DNA from: Neoceratodus forsteri
Lineage: Eukaryota; Chordata; Ceratodontiformes; Ceratodontidae
Direction: 5' to 3'
NCBI GenBank assembly: GCA_016271365.2
Contig: CM057456.1
Span: 613,495,501 to 613,559,500, forward strand
DNA length: 64,000 bases
In this document: piece after piece, positions 44,148-54,199 of the stretch
How positions within the stretch are numbered: the stretch's first letter is position 1
Layout of the letters: each line of letters opens with the position of its first letter
Made by a program: the position numbers and the translations under genes
The notes under the pieces: model-generated
What the model was told of the DNA's origin: nothing
Databases searched by the model: none
What the model saw: the letters and a program-made list of their open reading frames with translations, nothing else

Positions 44148-44708
44148 TATGCCAGCCTAACCAAACTTGCCCGTTTATGGCAATCCGCCAAGCAAGACTC
44201 TCCTATCGGTTCCCAACCGTGTCACGGGTCGTGAAAAAACTGTAATGAAATCCGTTTTTTTTAGAACCAATAAGAACCGGGAACCGCACACTAAAAAGGA
44301 CTAGAGATTTTAAACACAACCTGATCGGTTCAAACCGAACCGATAAATATTTTACAAGTTCCACACAGAATTTTGTATGTAAAACTATCTATTACTTACA
44401 TTACCACAGACAGAGCTTGAACCGAACGGTTGCGGTTAATTTCAGACGAAAACTGAGTTTTTTTACACTTTAAAACCACGAAAATGAACCGAGCAAAAGG
44501 AGAAATCTCCGGAGCGACTGTTCAGTGAGGCGGGGTAAAGAATCTGACGGTTTGGGTTTGAAAGAAAGCAGACAGAGCTTCCTTAACCGAGCTCGAGCTC
44601 AAGATTCCGTGCCTGCATGGAAAGTTAACTATTTTACCTCCGGAGCAGTTGTAACCTGCAGTCATACTGCAATTGTCATAATATAGCAAGACTTCATGTT
44701 GTTTGAAA

Positions 44709-44969
44709 TAGGGGTTCCCGAAAGTCTTCCTTGGGCGTGCCTAAATGCCCACTGCCAGGCTGGTATCCTGTGTCTTAGCGTTTTAAAAGTGTTTGCATGC
44801 GAGCGCCCTGTTAGCCTCCATGCCTGTCTCTTTAAGAGCTGCCTATAACATGGTGCTTATTTAATGTGGGAAGGGGCTGAGTGTTTCTATGTTCGAGTCC
44901 CGCCCGCGCTACCAGATATTAGCTTAGTTCTGCCATCGCTATTTGCGCAGAGGGAGCTTTGTTAGAAGC
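44709..44969 (+). other. G sequence between DIRS-D and R2
   Basis: A 260-base segment between the DIRS-D end and the R2 start. It includes TATTTAATG at about 44857 and a G+C-richer part near 44895-44915. It has no counterpart upstream of R1. If R2 is only the later part of a longer LTR, this would be U3 with a TATA-like box. Confidence 0.4.
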
Positions 44970-46693
44970 CGTCCTTATTTACAAATTATCTACTGTAATA
45001 ATAATGATATTGTAGTTTGTCTAACCTGCCTTCTTTACAGCATGGAAAGTTCTGTTTATCACCACCATCTTGGTCCTGGACTGCCAGAATGGGCCAATCA
45101 GTACCTTGGGGACCCTAAAATTGAGTCTGTCCCCAGGGGTCTTGTGGGAGTGAATTTCTGTAGGAATTGTAGTTTTGAGACTTTGGCACCTAAATGTACC
45201 TGGAGGGGGAGCTCTTGCTTTGACAGACAGATGAATCAATGAATCGAACCTTTTGGACCAAAGTGAAATTCCCAAGCTGCCTGCTGCAGTGAGTCAATCT
45301 GGAGTTAGAGTTTGGAGAGTAAACAGCTCGAGTGATTCGAGCAGCAGCTCCTGCGTAGTTCACACAGGAGATTGGTGGAAAGGCTGAGTTTGGCCTGCCT
45401 CTCTACCTGCTGTCCCTCGAGAGGGAATCCTTTGAAAGGCTTAGTAATCGGACTGTATCCGAATCGGAGTGTGACAGCCACTGAAGAGTGACCAGATTTA
45501 AACCTGAAGAAGACCGAAGATTTGCCGTAGGAGATCGGCCTGTCAGGAGATCCATTCACCACAGAACTCCCGGTTTTGCTCAGAGACACTGATATTGCAA
45601 CTGGACTGCTATCCGCTTGGTAGTATGGTGATTGCTTTACTATAAATGTGCTGTAACTTGCTAGTGGGTAACGATTTGGTTTCCCACTGTTTAATTGTGC
45701 CTTGCTTGCTGGATGCTGCATCCAGCACCTACTGGACTGAATCCGCATTCATCTCCAATTGGTCTGGGCCTCCACACTTTGGCCCAGCCTGCTACTCACA
45801 CCACAGAGACGACCATCGACGAGAGACCTGCCTAGGGATCAGCCCCCTGCTCAACATCACGAACACAGTGAATCGTGTCGGCCCTGCTTCTCCTGGCAAA
45901 CCAGCAAGTCATCCTGCAGTCTCCATTTCATCCATCCTGTGTCCTGTACTGGGTAGCGTGAGTAAACACCAGGGTAGCTCCCTGCAACAACAGCTCAATC
46001 AAAGTGTGTCATCTGATTTAATTGTTTTGCCTAATCTTCACGAACTGAGCCTCCTGGCTTTGGATTACAAATTATGTGTGGTTGTACATGCCTTTTCTTT
46101 TCATCACAGTGCCCCCACCAGCTGCAACGCCAGACTACTCTGGGCAACGTTCCAGGCTAGCCCACCTTACTTCCAACTGGGTACCCAGAGCGTGTGACTG
46201 TACAGGGACTAAAAGTGCATGCATAATTGCCTGACTAGATCAGTTTTAGAATCAATCAACCTGATTACGCCCCTCCCTTGTTCAATTCCCCTGAATAAAT
46301 CAGATCTAACTCTTTTTGCATTTAATCTGACTGTGGTTCCAGTTTGTACCAAAAGCACTGTACTGTTGTTATTTGCTGTGCCTAACCTTGTTTTACAGGG
46401 GGTCGCCAGGGTCAAACTGGTGGAACCAGCCCTGGTGGAAAGTGCAAACAGTGTGGGAATTTGTATGCTGAATAGGGGCTACTGTGAAAGTGTTTGTTGC
46501 ATATTGTCTAGGCCACTAGAGCGGAAAGAGGAGGGTTACAGTGTCCCGGAGGGCTGTACCCAGGTTAGTCTTGTTACTAACAACCCTGTCCTCCGGTTGG
46601 AGGCCCCCGTTTCAGTACCCAGGCCCCTTAACCTGGAACTAGCCAAGCAAGCAGGGGTAGTAGCCCTTGGGATAGCACCACCTAGGGGTTACA
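44970..46693 (+). repeat. R2, 1.7-kb direct repeat, possible 3' LTR of G
   Basis: Second copy of R1, in the same orientation, from GTCCTTATTT to GGTTACA. It carries an extra segment of about 311 bp at 45611-45922, absent from R1 and bounded there by a short CT match. The extra segment may be original, with a deletion in R1. Frames shared with R1 stay open. Beyond 46693 the sequence differs from that after R1, which fixes the right end of the repeat. Confidence 0.6.
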
Positions 46694-46731
46694 TTAGCAC
46701 TTATACACAGTTGGTGGTTAAGCCTGGATAA
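46219..46731 (+). CDS. Open frame of unknown function in R2 (170 codons)
   Basis: Counterpart of 18015-18590 in R1, with the same ATG. It differs at about 20 residues and by one codon insertion. The last dozen codons lie outside the repeat. The frame-keeping indel and the open frame in both copies are the only signs of coding use. No known domain is identified with confidence. Confidence 0.3.
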   Translation: MHNCLTRSVLESINLITPLPCSIPLNKSDLTLFAFNLTVVPVCTKSTVLLLFAVPNLVLQGVARVKLVEPALVESANSVGICMLNRGYCESVCCILSRPLERKEEGYSVPEGCTQVSLVTNNPVLRLEAPVSVPRPLNLELAKQAGVVALGIAPPRGYISTYTQLVVKPG

Positions 46732-46739
46732 GAATAGTA

Positions 46740-47281
46740 AAGTTTTGGGTTTTTTTTTTTGTTAACGATTAGACTAGCAACCGAGGAAAAAACTGAGAGA
46801 AAACTTTTTGTTTTTTTAAACCAAAAACCTACTGGTCCCAAAACACACAACAGAAAACTTCAACTTTACCTCAAGAAAAGTAAATAAATGTCATCGGTTT
46901 CCTCCCAGTTGCAAGAAACCGATCAGAAACGGAAAAACTTACCAAACTGAATGAAACCTAGTCTAGTCTAACCTGTAACCGAAGGACAGCGGTTTGAAAA
47001 TAAAAATATTATAAATGGTGGTTAGAAAAACCGACAAACCTGCAATTAAATCGAAGGAGCTGAGGAGAAATCTCCAAGGCGCTTCACAGGCAGGTGGAGT
47101 AAAGAATCTAGCAGTTACATAGAATGTACCAGGGACAGTAGTGGTTTGAAAACTGATCTCGAGCCTATTGAACGTTCCACTATTAGCCTATAGACTTTTA
47201 ACTCTCTCATCTCCGGGGCAGTTCAACTGGAAGGGCTAACTGCATAGGTCAGAATACAGTAAGACTTCCTGGGGTTTGAAA
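46740..47281 (-). mobile_element. DIRS-F, orphan right end of a DIRS-B/D-type element
   Basis: The last 300 or so bases match the right end of DIRS-B in direct orientation: GGAGTAAAGAATCTAGCAG corresponds to about 37613, AGGGCTAACTGCATA to about 37740, and the end GGGGTTTGAA to about 37786. There is no gag, RT, recombinase or left end. The body is lost on the R2 side. The right end abuts DIRS-H without spacer. It is noticeably more diverged than B is from D. Confidence 0.7.
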
Positions 47282-47639
47282 GAACAGTTACGTAAGAACT
47301 TACTGTAGCAGTAGATCTTTAAGAGGATCTCAGTCATCAGGTCATACCACAAGAACTTCACCACTGGTGAAGCAGGATCCACACAGAAGATTTTCAGCAG
47401 TACAACTGGGGCCGCCCACACCGCCGACATCCCTCTACATCACCAACCCCATAAAGGCGTAAGCAGACCCGCTCCCCCCTCAGTTCTTTCCCCCGCAGAC
47501 AAAGGGAGCATAGCTCTAGCCTGGGGGACCAAGGAGGGAGAGAGAGAGGTGCCTAGACCTATATGAAAGGCTGGATACACCAGACACCCAGTTCCTAGAC
47601 AAGAGCTCCAAGAAGGAGGATGGCGGGAGGGAAAGCAGA

Positions 47640-47730
47640 CCTGATGACCGAGATCCCCTCAAAGATCTATTGTTACGGTAAGTTCTTACGTATCTGTTCT
47701 ATCTTCTTCAGAGGTATCTCAATCATCAGG
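47640..47730. repeat. DIRS-H internal complementary region
   Basis: The left arm CTGATGACCGAGATCCCCTC is followed by an imperfect complement, CAGAGGTATCTCAATCATCAG. The centre reads TTGTTACGGTAAGTTCTTACG. The arms match the left terminus at 47320-47345. Confidence 0.82.
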
Positions 47731-47909
47731 TCACACTACAGGAACAAGTCCCAAGCAGTTACAGGTGCAAACAGACAGTCTGGGAGGAGGGTTCACCATA
47801 AACTTAAGACAGGAGGCCCTGCAGCACAGCCCTGCCAAAACCTGCACGGGCTCTTGAGGCAATGTCCAGACTATAGTGCTTGGTGAAAGTATGGATGGTA
47901 ATAATGTCA

Positions 47910-48720
47910 GAGGCTAAACTGAACATAGTAGCAATTAGTGAGACGTGGTTTACCAGTAACCACACTTGGGAGACTTCAGTACCTAGCTATGTATTGTTCA
48001 GAAGAGACCGAGGTGCAAAAAGGGGGGAGAGGAGTAGCCCTGTATGTCAATGAAAATATCAAAGCTACAGAAATTCAGAATACACATAAGGAGCCAGAAG
48101 AACTGTAGGTCACCTTGGAAACAGGAAATAGGACAGCCATAAGAACTGGGGTTGTCTACAGGCCCCCAGACCAGGGGGAGGACATAGACACATTACTGTT
48201 AGAAGATATACAAAACATGACAGCTAAAGGGGAGGTTCTGATAATGGGAGACTTCAACATGCCGGATACAGATTGATCAATACCAGCAGGAACATCTGCC
48301 AGAACTAGACACATAGTGGATTCCCTGCAGGGGGAGGGCCTCAAACAACTGGTACAGCAACCCACAAGAGACAGGGCTATCCTAGATCTAGTACTGACTA
48401 ACAGGGAAGGGATCACAGATCTCCAGGTAGAAGGTCACCTGAGGGCCAGTGACCATCACATGGTATGGTTCAATTTAGCTACTACATCTAAATCATCCCA
48501 TTCCAAGAGCAAAAATATGGGACTTCAGAGGGCTGACTTTGATAAGATGGCCAACAGAGGTAAGCTAGCCCTGGCAAAAAGAAACACAGGTGAGGGGTAC
48601 AGGCAAAGTGGGCAAGCATTAAGGATGCAATACTTGGAAGCAACATCCCATTGTGTTAGACAGAAAAGGAAGTGCAAAGAAGAAGGAAACCACTTTGGTT
48701 CTCAAATACAGTAGCAGAAA
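47910..48720 (+). pseudogene. Endonuclease of the LINE in DIRS-H
   Basis: The blocks are IVAISETWF (about 47930), GVVYRPP-like at about 48150 and GDFNMPDTD at about 48250-48274. The frame 48316-48714 has RDRAILDLVLTN and ASDHHMVWFNL. These are the motifs of apurinic-type LINE endonucleases. Stops at about 48106 and 48275 and frame changes break it. Confidence 0.8.
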
Positions 48721-48879
48721 AGGTCAGAGCCAAAAGACTGGCCTTCAGGAAATATAAGGAACACAGCGGGATGAAGATAGAGGCCACCAAACTGCCCTAA
48801 GGAAGTAGGGAAGGGTAAGGCAGGCAAAGTCCCAAACTGAGGAAACACTAGCACAAACAGTAAAAGAAGGTGACAAGAC

Positions 48880-50638
48880 TTTCTATAGATACATTAGTGA
48901 AAGGAGAAAGTCCAGAGGGGGTATTGCTAAGCTTAATGGAGAAAAGGGAGCATGTGAGGAGGAGGACCCTGTAAAGGCATCTATCCTAAATAGATACTTT
49001 TGCTCAGTATTTACTGAAGAGAAGGTAGGGCAGGGCCCACATCTCAGCATCATGGACACAGGGGGGAAGGAGGTGAGCACTACTCCCTTCACAAAAGAAA
49101 GGGTCCTACAAGAGCTTGCTAAGCTCAGGGTGGATAAGGCAATGGGACCTGATGGCATACATCCCAGGGTACTTAAGGAGCTAAAGATGGAACTAGCAGA
49201 GATTATAACAGAACTGTTCAGTGAGTCTCTGAGCACAGGAGAGGTCCCAGAAGACTGGAGAAGGGCTCATGTGATCCCACTCCACAAGAGTGGTAGCAGG
49301 GAGGAGGCAGGGAACTACAGACCAGTCAGTCTTACCTCAGTAGTGGGGCAAGATTATGGAGGCACTCCTTAAGGAAAGGATAGTGCAACACCTGGAATCC
49401 ATAGGGGCACAGGATCCAAGACAGCATGGGTTTACAAAAGGAAGGTCCTGTCAAACTAATCTCATAGATTTCTTTGACTGGGTAACCAGAGTGGTGGACC
49501 AAGGGAGAGCAGTTGATGTCGCCTACCTTGACTTCAGCAAAGCTTTGACACTGTTCCACATAGAAGATTGATAATAAGCTGGGTAGGCTCGGGGTGGGGC
49601 AGAAGTTGGTCAACTGGGTGGCAAACTGGTTGACTGGGCAGAAAACAGAGAGTGGTGGTAAATGGTATACAGTCAGAAGAGATGCAAGTCACAGTGGGTA
49701 CCCTAGATCAGTCCTGGGGCCAGTCCTCTTCAACATCTTCATTAGTGACCTTGCAGATGGACTAGAGGGTAAGACTTATCTGTTTGCAGATGACACCAAG
49801 ATCTGCAACAGAGTAGATGATCCAGATGGGGTGGGCAGAATGAGAAGAGATCTGGATAAACTAGCAAAATGGTCAGAAGGGTGGTAACTGGGATTTAATG
49901 CAAAGAAGTGCAAAATCATGCACATAGGGAAGAGAAACCCTGAATCCACCTATAGGCTGGGAGGGGAGTTGCTAGCAGTCACAAAGGAAGAAAGAGACTT
50001 GGGCATCATCATCACTGATGACCTGAAATCATCCAAGCAGACCCCAAAGCAGTAGGTAAGGCTAGGGGGTGTTAGTGTATTAGCAGGGTATCACAAGTCG
50101 TAAGAGGGAGGTAATAATCCCTCTTTACAAGACACTGGTTAGGCCCCATCTGGAGTACTGCGTGCAGTATTGGAGGCCACACCTTCACAAGGACATTAAC
50201 CAAATTGAGGCAGTCCAGAGAAGGGCAACCAAAATGGTGCAGGGACTGCATCAGAAGACATATGAGGACAGATTAACAGAGCTCAATATGTATACCCTTG
50301 AGCTAAGGAGGGAGAGAGGCGATATGATCGAGGCATTCAAACAGCTTAAGGGCATTAACAAGGTGAAAGAGTCTAGCATGTTTAAATATAAGAAAAATAG
50401 CAGGACGAGAGCACACAGCATGAGATTTGAGGGGGGCCGATTAAGGGAGAATGTGAGGAAATTCTTTTTCACAGAAAGGGTGGTGGATACATGGAATGGC
50501 TTACCACAAGAAGTGGTGGCTATGAATACAGTGCAGGGCTTCAAACAGGCATGGGATAGGCATAAGGGAGCAATACAAATGAGTATGAATAGAAAGGCCA
50601 CCGACAGAGCAAAGGCCGATGGCACATTTATAAGGTAG
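48880..50638 (+). pseudogene. Reverse transcriptase and C-terminus of the LINE in DIRS-H
   Basis: 49052-49372 holds LRVDKAMGPDGIHPRVLKEL and GNYRPVSLTSVVG. After a shift, 49356-49571 holds [20 protein letters not shown] and AYLDFSKAL. 49594-49887 holds GPVLFNIFISDLADGL and FADDTK (about 49789). The C-terminal domain is open at 50162-50638 (158 codons): QYWRPHLHKDINQ, AVQRRATKMV, then VVDTWNGLPQEVV. There are at least four breaks. Confidence 0.87.
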
Positions 50639-51700
50639 AAAAGGAAATGGGCAGACTGGATGGGCCTTGCGGTCCTTATCTGCCGTCAACTTCTATGTTT
50701 CTATGTTACTCCAGGTGGCAGCCACACAGACATCAGTGGTTGAGACCCCTCGGAAACAAGCCACAGAGGTAGCCATGCCTCTTGTAGACTGAGCCTTTAC
50801 AGCTCCAGGCAATTATTTGCCATACTTGTTGTAGCAGAACACAATGCAATTTGCCAACAATTTGGATGAATATTGCTTAGAACCTGAAGTGTCCCCTCTA
50901 CTGGGGGCTAAGGAAACAAACAACTGCTTTGACTTTCTATATTCATTGGTGCAAAGCAGGTGAGTACTTCAAAGTTCTGCATACATCTAATGTATGGAGC
51001 AGTGCGTCCCCTGGATTGGCATGCTCAGGAAAATAAACAGGAAGGTGGACAGATTGGTTCAGTGTAAACTCAGAAACCACCATAGAATTTGTGTGTCTTT
51101 GTGAAAAATCAAAGAAGGCTCTTCGCACAAGAGGGCCTGAATCTCTGACATTCTTTGAGCAGAAGTAATGGCAACTAAAAATAACACTTTCCAAGACAGA
51201 AAGGGTAACTTGCAAGTTGCAACTGGCTCAAAAGGAGACATGGTCAATTTCTCCAAAACAAAATTTAAATCCCAAGCCGGGATGTGAGAATGGACTGGGG
51301 GATTTAGATGCAGGATGCCCCTTAAAAATGTATGGGAGACATACACCTGAACAATCGTGCAGTCACCCATGGACTCATGAAAGGCAGAAATAGACGAAAG
51401 GTGCCCCTACAGGGACGAGTACTGGAGATCTGAGTCAGACAGAGAGATCAGGTAGTCCAGAATGTGGCTCACGGGACAGGTGAAAGGGTCCAGGTTATGT
51501 TTGGCAGCCCAGATGGCAAATCGCTTCCACTTCATGGCACATGTGGCTCGAGTGGAAGGCTTCCGGGTGGCCACCAGGACATCCACCACTCTGTTAGAGG
51601 CCCCGAATCTAGCGATGGCTATGTTCTCAGGAGCCAAGTATGCAGATGGAGGGACCTGAGGTTGGGATGGACCAGGGTACCCTGATCCTGGGTCAGCAGG

Positions 51701-52796
51701 TTCCTGCAGAGGGGGAGAGGGATCAGAGGTTCCTCCCCCAGCTACTGAAGAAGAGGAAATGACTTCTGACGAGACCAGAATGGAGCTACCAGAATCATGC
51801 TGGCCCCCTCCATCTGCAGTTTGATTAGTACCATCTGAATGAGAGGAAACGGAGGGAAGGCATAGAGGAACCTCCTGCTCCAGGAGAGGAACAATGCGTC
51901 TCACCAGAAAACTCCAGGCCTTGGACCTAGCGAGCAGATATTGAGCAGTTTTGCATTGAGTGGGGACGCAAAGAGGTCCAATTCTGGATGACCCCACCTC
52001 TCGAACAACTATTCTGCGATGGACGAAAGAAGTTCCCATTCGTGCATGCTTGACTGAGTCTAGCTGAGGCTGTCCACCAGAGTGTTTAACATGCCTGGAA
52101 CATGGACCGCCAAGAGTGTCAGACCGTGGTCCAGTGCCCAGTACCACACTCTCATGGCGTCCCTGCATAGGGGGTACAAATGAGTTCCCCCCCAACTTGT
52201 TGATGTACTACACTGAGATTGTCCGATTGCACCAGCAGCTGACACGGAGCAAGGTGTTCCTGAAAAGCCTACATGGCATACAGAACTTCCCTCATCTCCA
52301 GGACATTGCTATGCAGGGAGGTTTCCATCTGGGACCAACAGCCCTGGGTTTGGAAGGGACCCAGGTGTACTCCCCAGCCCAGACTGGACGCATCCATGGT
52401 GAAGATCTGCTGCAGGGAGGAGATCTGGAATGGGACACTGTGAAGCAGGTTCCAGAGGTCCATCTACCACTGCAGTACCTTGTGACTGTAGAACAGAGCT
52501 GGACAGGATGATCCAACTCGTGCGTGTGCTGATCCCATTGAACCCAAAGGGTACACTGGAGAATGCACATATGAAGTCTGGCCAGTGGAACAGGGGGTAT
52601 GGCAGCTGCCATCAGGCCCAGCAATCTCAGGTACACCCTGGCTGGAATGTAACAGCTTTGAGCAACTTCCTGAGCTTGGGATACAAGGTACTCTGCCTGT
52701 TTTGGGGCAGAAAGATGTTTCCCTGCGCCAAGTTCAGAACCACCCCTATATACTGCAACCTTTGGGACATTACCAGAACCAACTTGGGCAGATTTT
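51701..52796 (-). pseudogene. DIRS-H RNase H and RT end, partial
   Basis: The frames are 52292-52636 (YLRLLGLMAAAIPPVPLARL), 52269-52463 (FTMDASSLGWGVHLG, VLEMREVLYAM) and 52060-52245 (VHVPGMLNTLVDSLS). They correspond to the RT-to-RNase H stretch of DIRS-J at about 62540-63100. The reading ends at 52796, where the L1 3' end begins. Frames shift between each block. Confidence 0.72.
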
Positions 52797-53374
52797 GTTT
52801 TTGTAAAATTTTTTTATTGAGAATGTGGATATGCTTACAATACAGTCAGATTACGAACAATGTTAGGTATACAGTACTGACATAGCCAATAATTTGTTAC
52901 AATTCTAGAGAGACTACAGATAATACATTAGGACTGCAGTATGCAGAGTAGAGAACCATCATTTATATAGATGGTCTTATACCCTTATAAAGGAGTTACT
53001 CAAGGTTCTTAGCAGCCCTGCTCCCTACCATTCTATTACACCATCAGTCTCATAATCCCACCCCCCCCCATACATACTAGACTTTAGACATACTAGACTG
53101 CCTGGGCTTCAGTTCGGGATAAGATCAACCTCCACTGCGGATAACCAGGGGCTCCAGACTTCCCAGAACTGAGATAACTTGCTCTGGGCATTTTGCACCT
53201 ATCTAGTGACTGATGGTGGGGTTGGTGACATCCACAATTGCGCAATAGTTCTCCTGGCATTAATAAGTGCAATAGACCACAGGGGGTTAGACACCCTACA
53301 ACCAGGGTGGGATGGGTCTGCCCCAAGTAACAATTCCATGGGGGATTTAGATGGACTATAACCCAGGACGGTAG

Positions 53375-53686
53375 TCATATACTATGTATTAGGTGCCAGA
53401 AGGGAGCCACTTTAGGGCAGGTAAGTGCCAGGTGAAGAAAGTCCACCTTGTCAATTGCACATTTAGGGCATAGGTGCGATTTGTTAGCATCCAACTCATG
53501 CAGCCACAAGGGGGTTGCATATGCCCTATGCAGAAGGTATAGCTGAATTTGCCACAGCTTGTTACTGCATGAGCACTGCAGGTAGTGGGTGCAAGCCAAA
53601 GACCATGCCTTCCAGTCTATAGGGAAGTGAAGGTCTTCACTCCATTTTTTCCGGCTGGGGTTTCGCTTGGGAGGGAGGGAGGGAAA
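53375..53686 (-). pseudogene. L1 ORF2 C-terminal end
   Basis: The frame 53375-53599 reads CTHYLQCSCSNKLWQIQLYL, then AYATPLWLHEL, CPKCAIDK and HLALTCPKVAPFW. The paired Cys and a later His and Cys (C-x2-C, H-x-x-x-x-C) are the C-terminal Cys/His motif of L1 ORF2. The upstream part (KKWSEDLHFPIDWKAW) leads to the DIRS-I junction. Confidence 0.8.
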
Positions 53687-53925
53687 TGGAAATTACGTAC
53701 TTACCGTAATTATTGTCTTCCTGGACAGTCTCCATCACTCATTCACACTAGTGGGACAGCACCGGAGGCGCTAGGACCAAGCGGGAGCCAAAAATTTTCT
53801 GAAGGGTCGGTGCCGAGGTAGGACTGCACATGTGCGGCACCGTTGAGACTGACTCGCGCCCGTGTAGGCTATCTCGGCGTCGACCCTCCAACCACCTCAG
53901 TACCTTTTCGACCGAGGAGGTGCAG
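53687..53925 (-). repeat. DIRS-I left inverted terminal repeat
   Basis: Approximate reverse complement of 58050-58283. Matching blocks include the end with CCTGGACAGTCTCCATCACT, the CACTAGTGGGA block and a TAGGCTATCTCGGCGTCGAC block. Confidence 0.8.
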
Positions 53926-54085
53926 CGTAACTAATGAGAATAATTAATTCTGAGTTTCTGGGCCTGGGAAGGCCCAGAAGGCCTTTGGAAGAAAGGTCAA
54001 AGAACAATGTCTTCACAGTCCGAACCATAGGGCCATGAAGACCAGGAAAGAAAAACGAGTGAACCCAGGGGATGGTGGGCGGGCA

Positions 54086-54184
54086 TGTGAATGAGTGATG
54101 GAGACTGTCCAAGAAGATCAGTAATTATGGTAAGTACGTAATTTCCATATCTTCCTGGACTAAGTCTCCATCACTCATTCACAC
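54086..54184. repeat. DIRS-I internal complementary region
   Basis: The left arm TGTGAATGAGTGATGGAGAC and the right arm GTCTCCATCACTCATTCACA are complementary. The centre reads TAATTATGGTAAGTACGTAA. The arms match both element ends. Confidence 0.85.
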
Positions 54185-54199
54185 TAGTGGGAGAGTACC

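Larger units (their letters stand above)
39027..44708 (-). mobile_element. DIRS-D, near full-length DIRS in the 3' part of G
   Basis: The left end (AGAAAAAATTACTCACCTTA) and the right end (AGACTTCATGTTGTTTGAA) resemble those of DIRS-B. ITRs are seen as TCTGCTTTCTTTCAAACCCA at about 39191 against its complement at about 44555. The order from the right is gag, RT with RNase H, recombinase, ICR, ITR, at 5.7 kb. Open stretches are longer than in B or C, including 288 codons of RT, but stops remain in the recombinase and RNase H. Confidence 0.87.
17074..46693 (+). mobile_element. Ty3/gypsy element G with PNMA-like Gag, split by three DIRS insertions
   Basis: The gene order is gag (18626-20138), protease and linker (20232-21168), RT (21173-21821), then RNase H and integrase (27729-29874), then a C-terminal tail (37787-38649). 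RT, RNase H, integrase order is that of Ty3/gypsy. Coding sequence resumes cleanly after each DIRS insertion, so the segments belong to one element. Outer limits are set by the direct repeats R1 and R2 if these are LTRs; otherwise the sure extent is 18626-39026. Own sequence without the DIRS insertions is roughly 10 kb. Confidence 0.75.
47901..50706 (+). mobile_element. CR1/L2-type LINE inserted in DIRS-H
   Basis: It starts within the endonuclease domain and ends with a tail of TTTCTATG units at about 50690-50706. On both sides the DIRS-H recombinase sequence can be followed by comparison with DIRS-J at about 61112-61145 (GTATGGACGG, then CCAGGTGGCGG). The orientation is the same as the two other CR1/L2 copies, but the sequence and 3' tail differ, so it is another subfamily. 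Confidence 0.88.
47760..51700 (-). pseudogene. DIRS-H tyrosine recombinase, split by a LINE
   Basis: Right of the LINE, frames at 51407-52195 (CAMKWKRFAIWAAKHNLD), 51059-51370 (WDLNFVLEKLTMSPFEPVA, LFLVAITSAQRMSEIQAL) and 50943-51215 give the N-terminal and Arg-containing parts. The region with His-x-x-Arg is next to 50770. Left of the LINE, at about 47790-47895, the reading FTKHYSLDI holds the catalytic Tyr. The LINE therefore lies just before the Tyr block. Several stops are present. Confidence 0.75.
47282..52796 (-). mobile_element. DIRS-H, 3' half, split by a LINE and cut by an L1
   Basis: The left terminus reads GAACAGTTACGTAAGAACTT; the ICR is at 47640-47730. Recombinase and RNase H follow on the minus strand. 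A plus-strand LINE occupies 47901-50706. At 52796 the sequence passes into the 3' end of a minus-strand L1 within the RT region, so RT and gag are not in view. If the L1 was inserted into H, the rest of H lies beyond the window. The family is related to DIRS-J. Confidence 0.82.

Noticed and set aside
14446..46693. One single LTR element from the E LTR to R2
   Set aside because: E and G have different Gags in tandem, and the E LTR has no second copy at the right side; two elements explain the order better.
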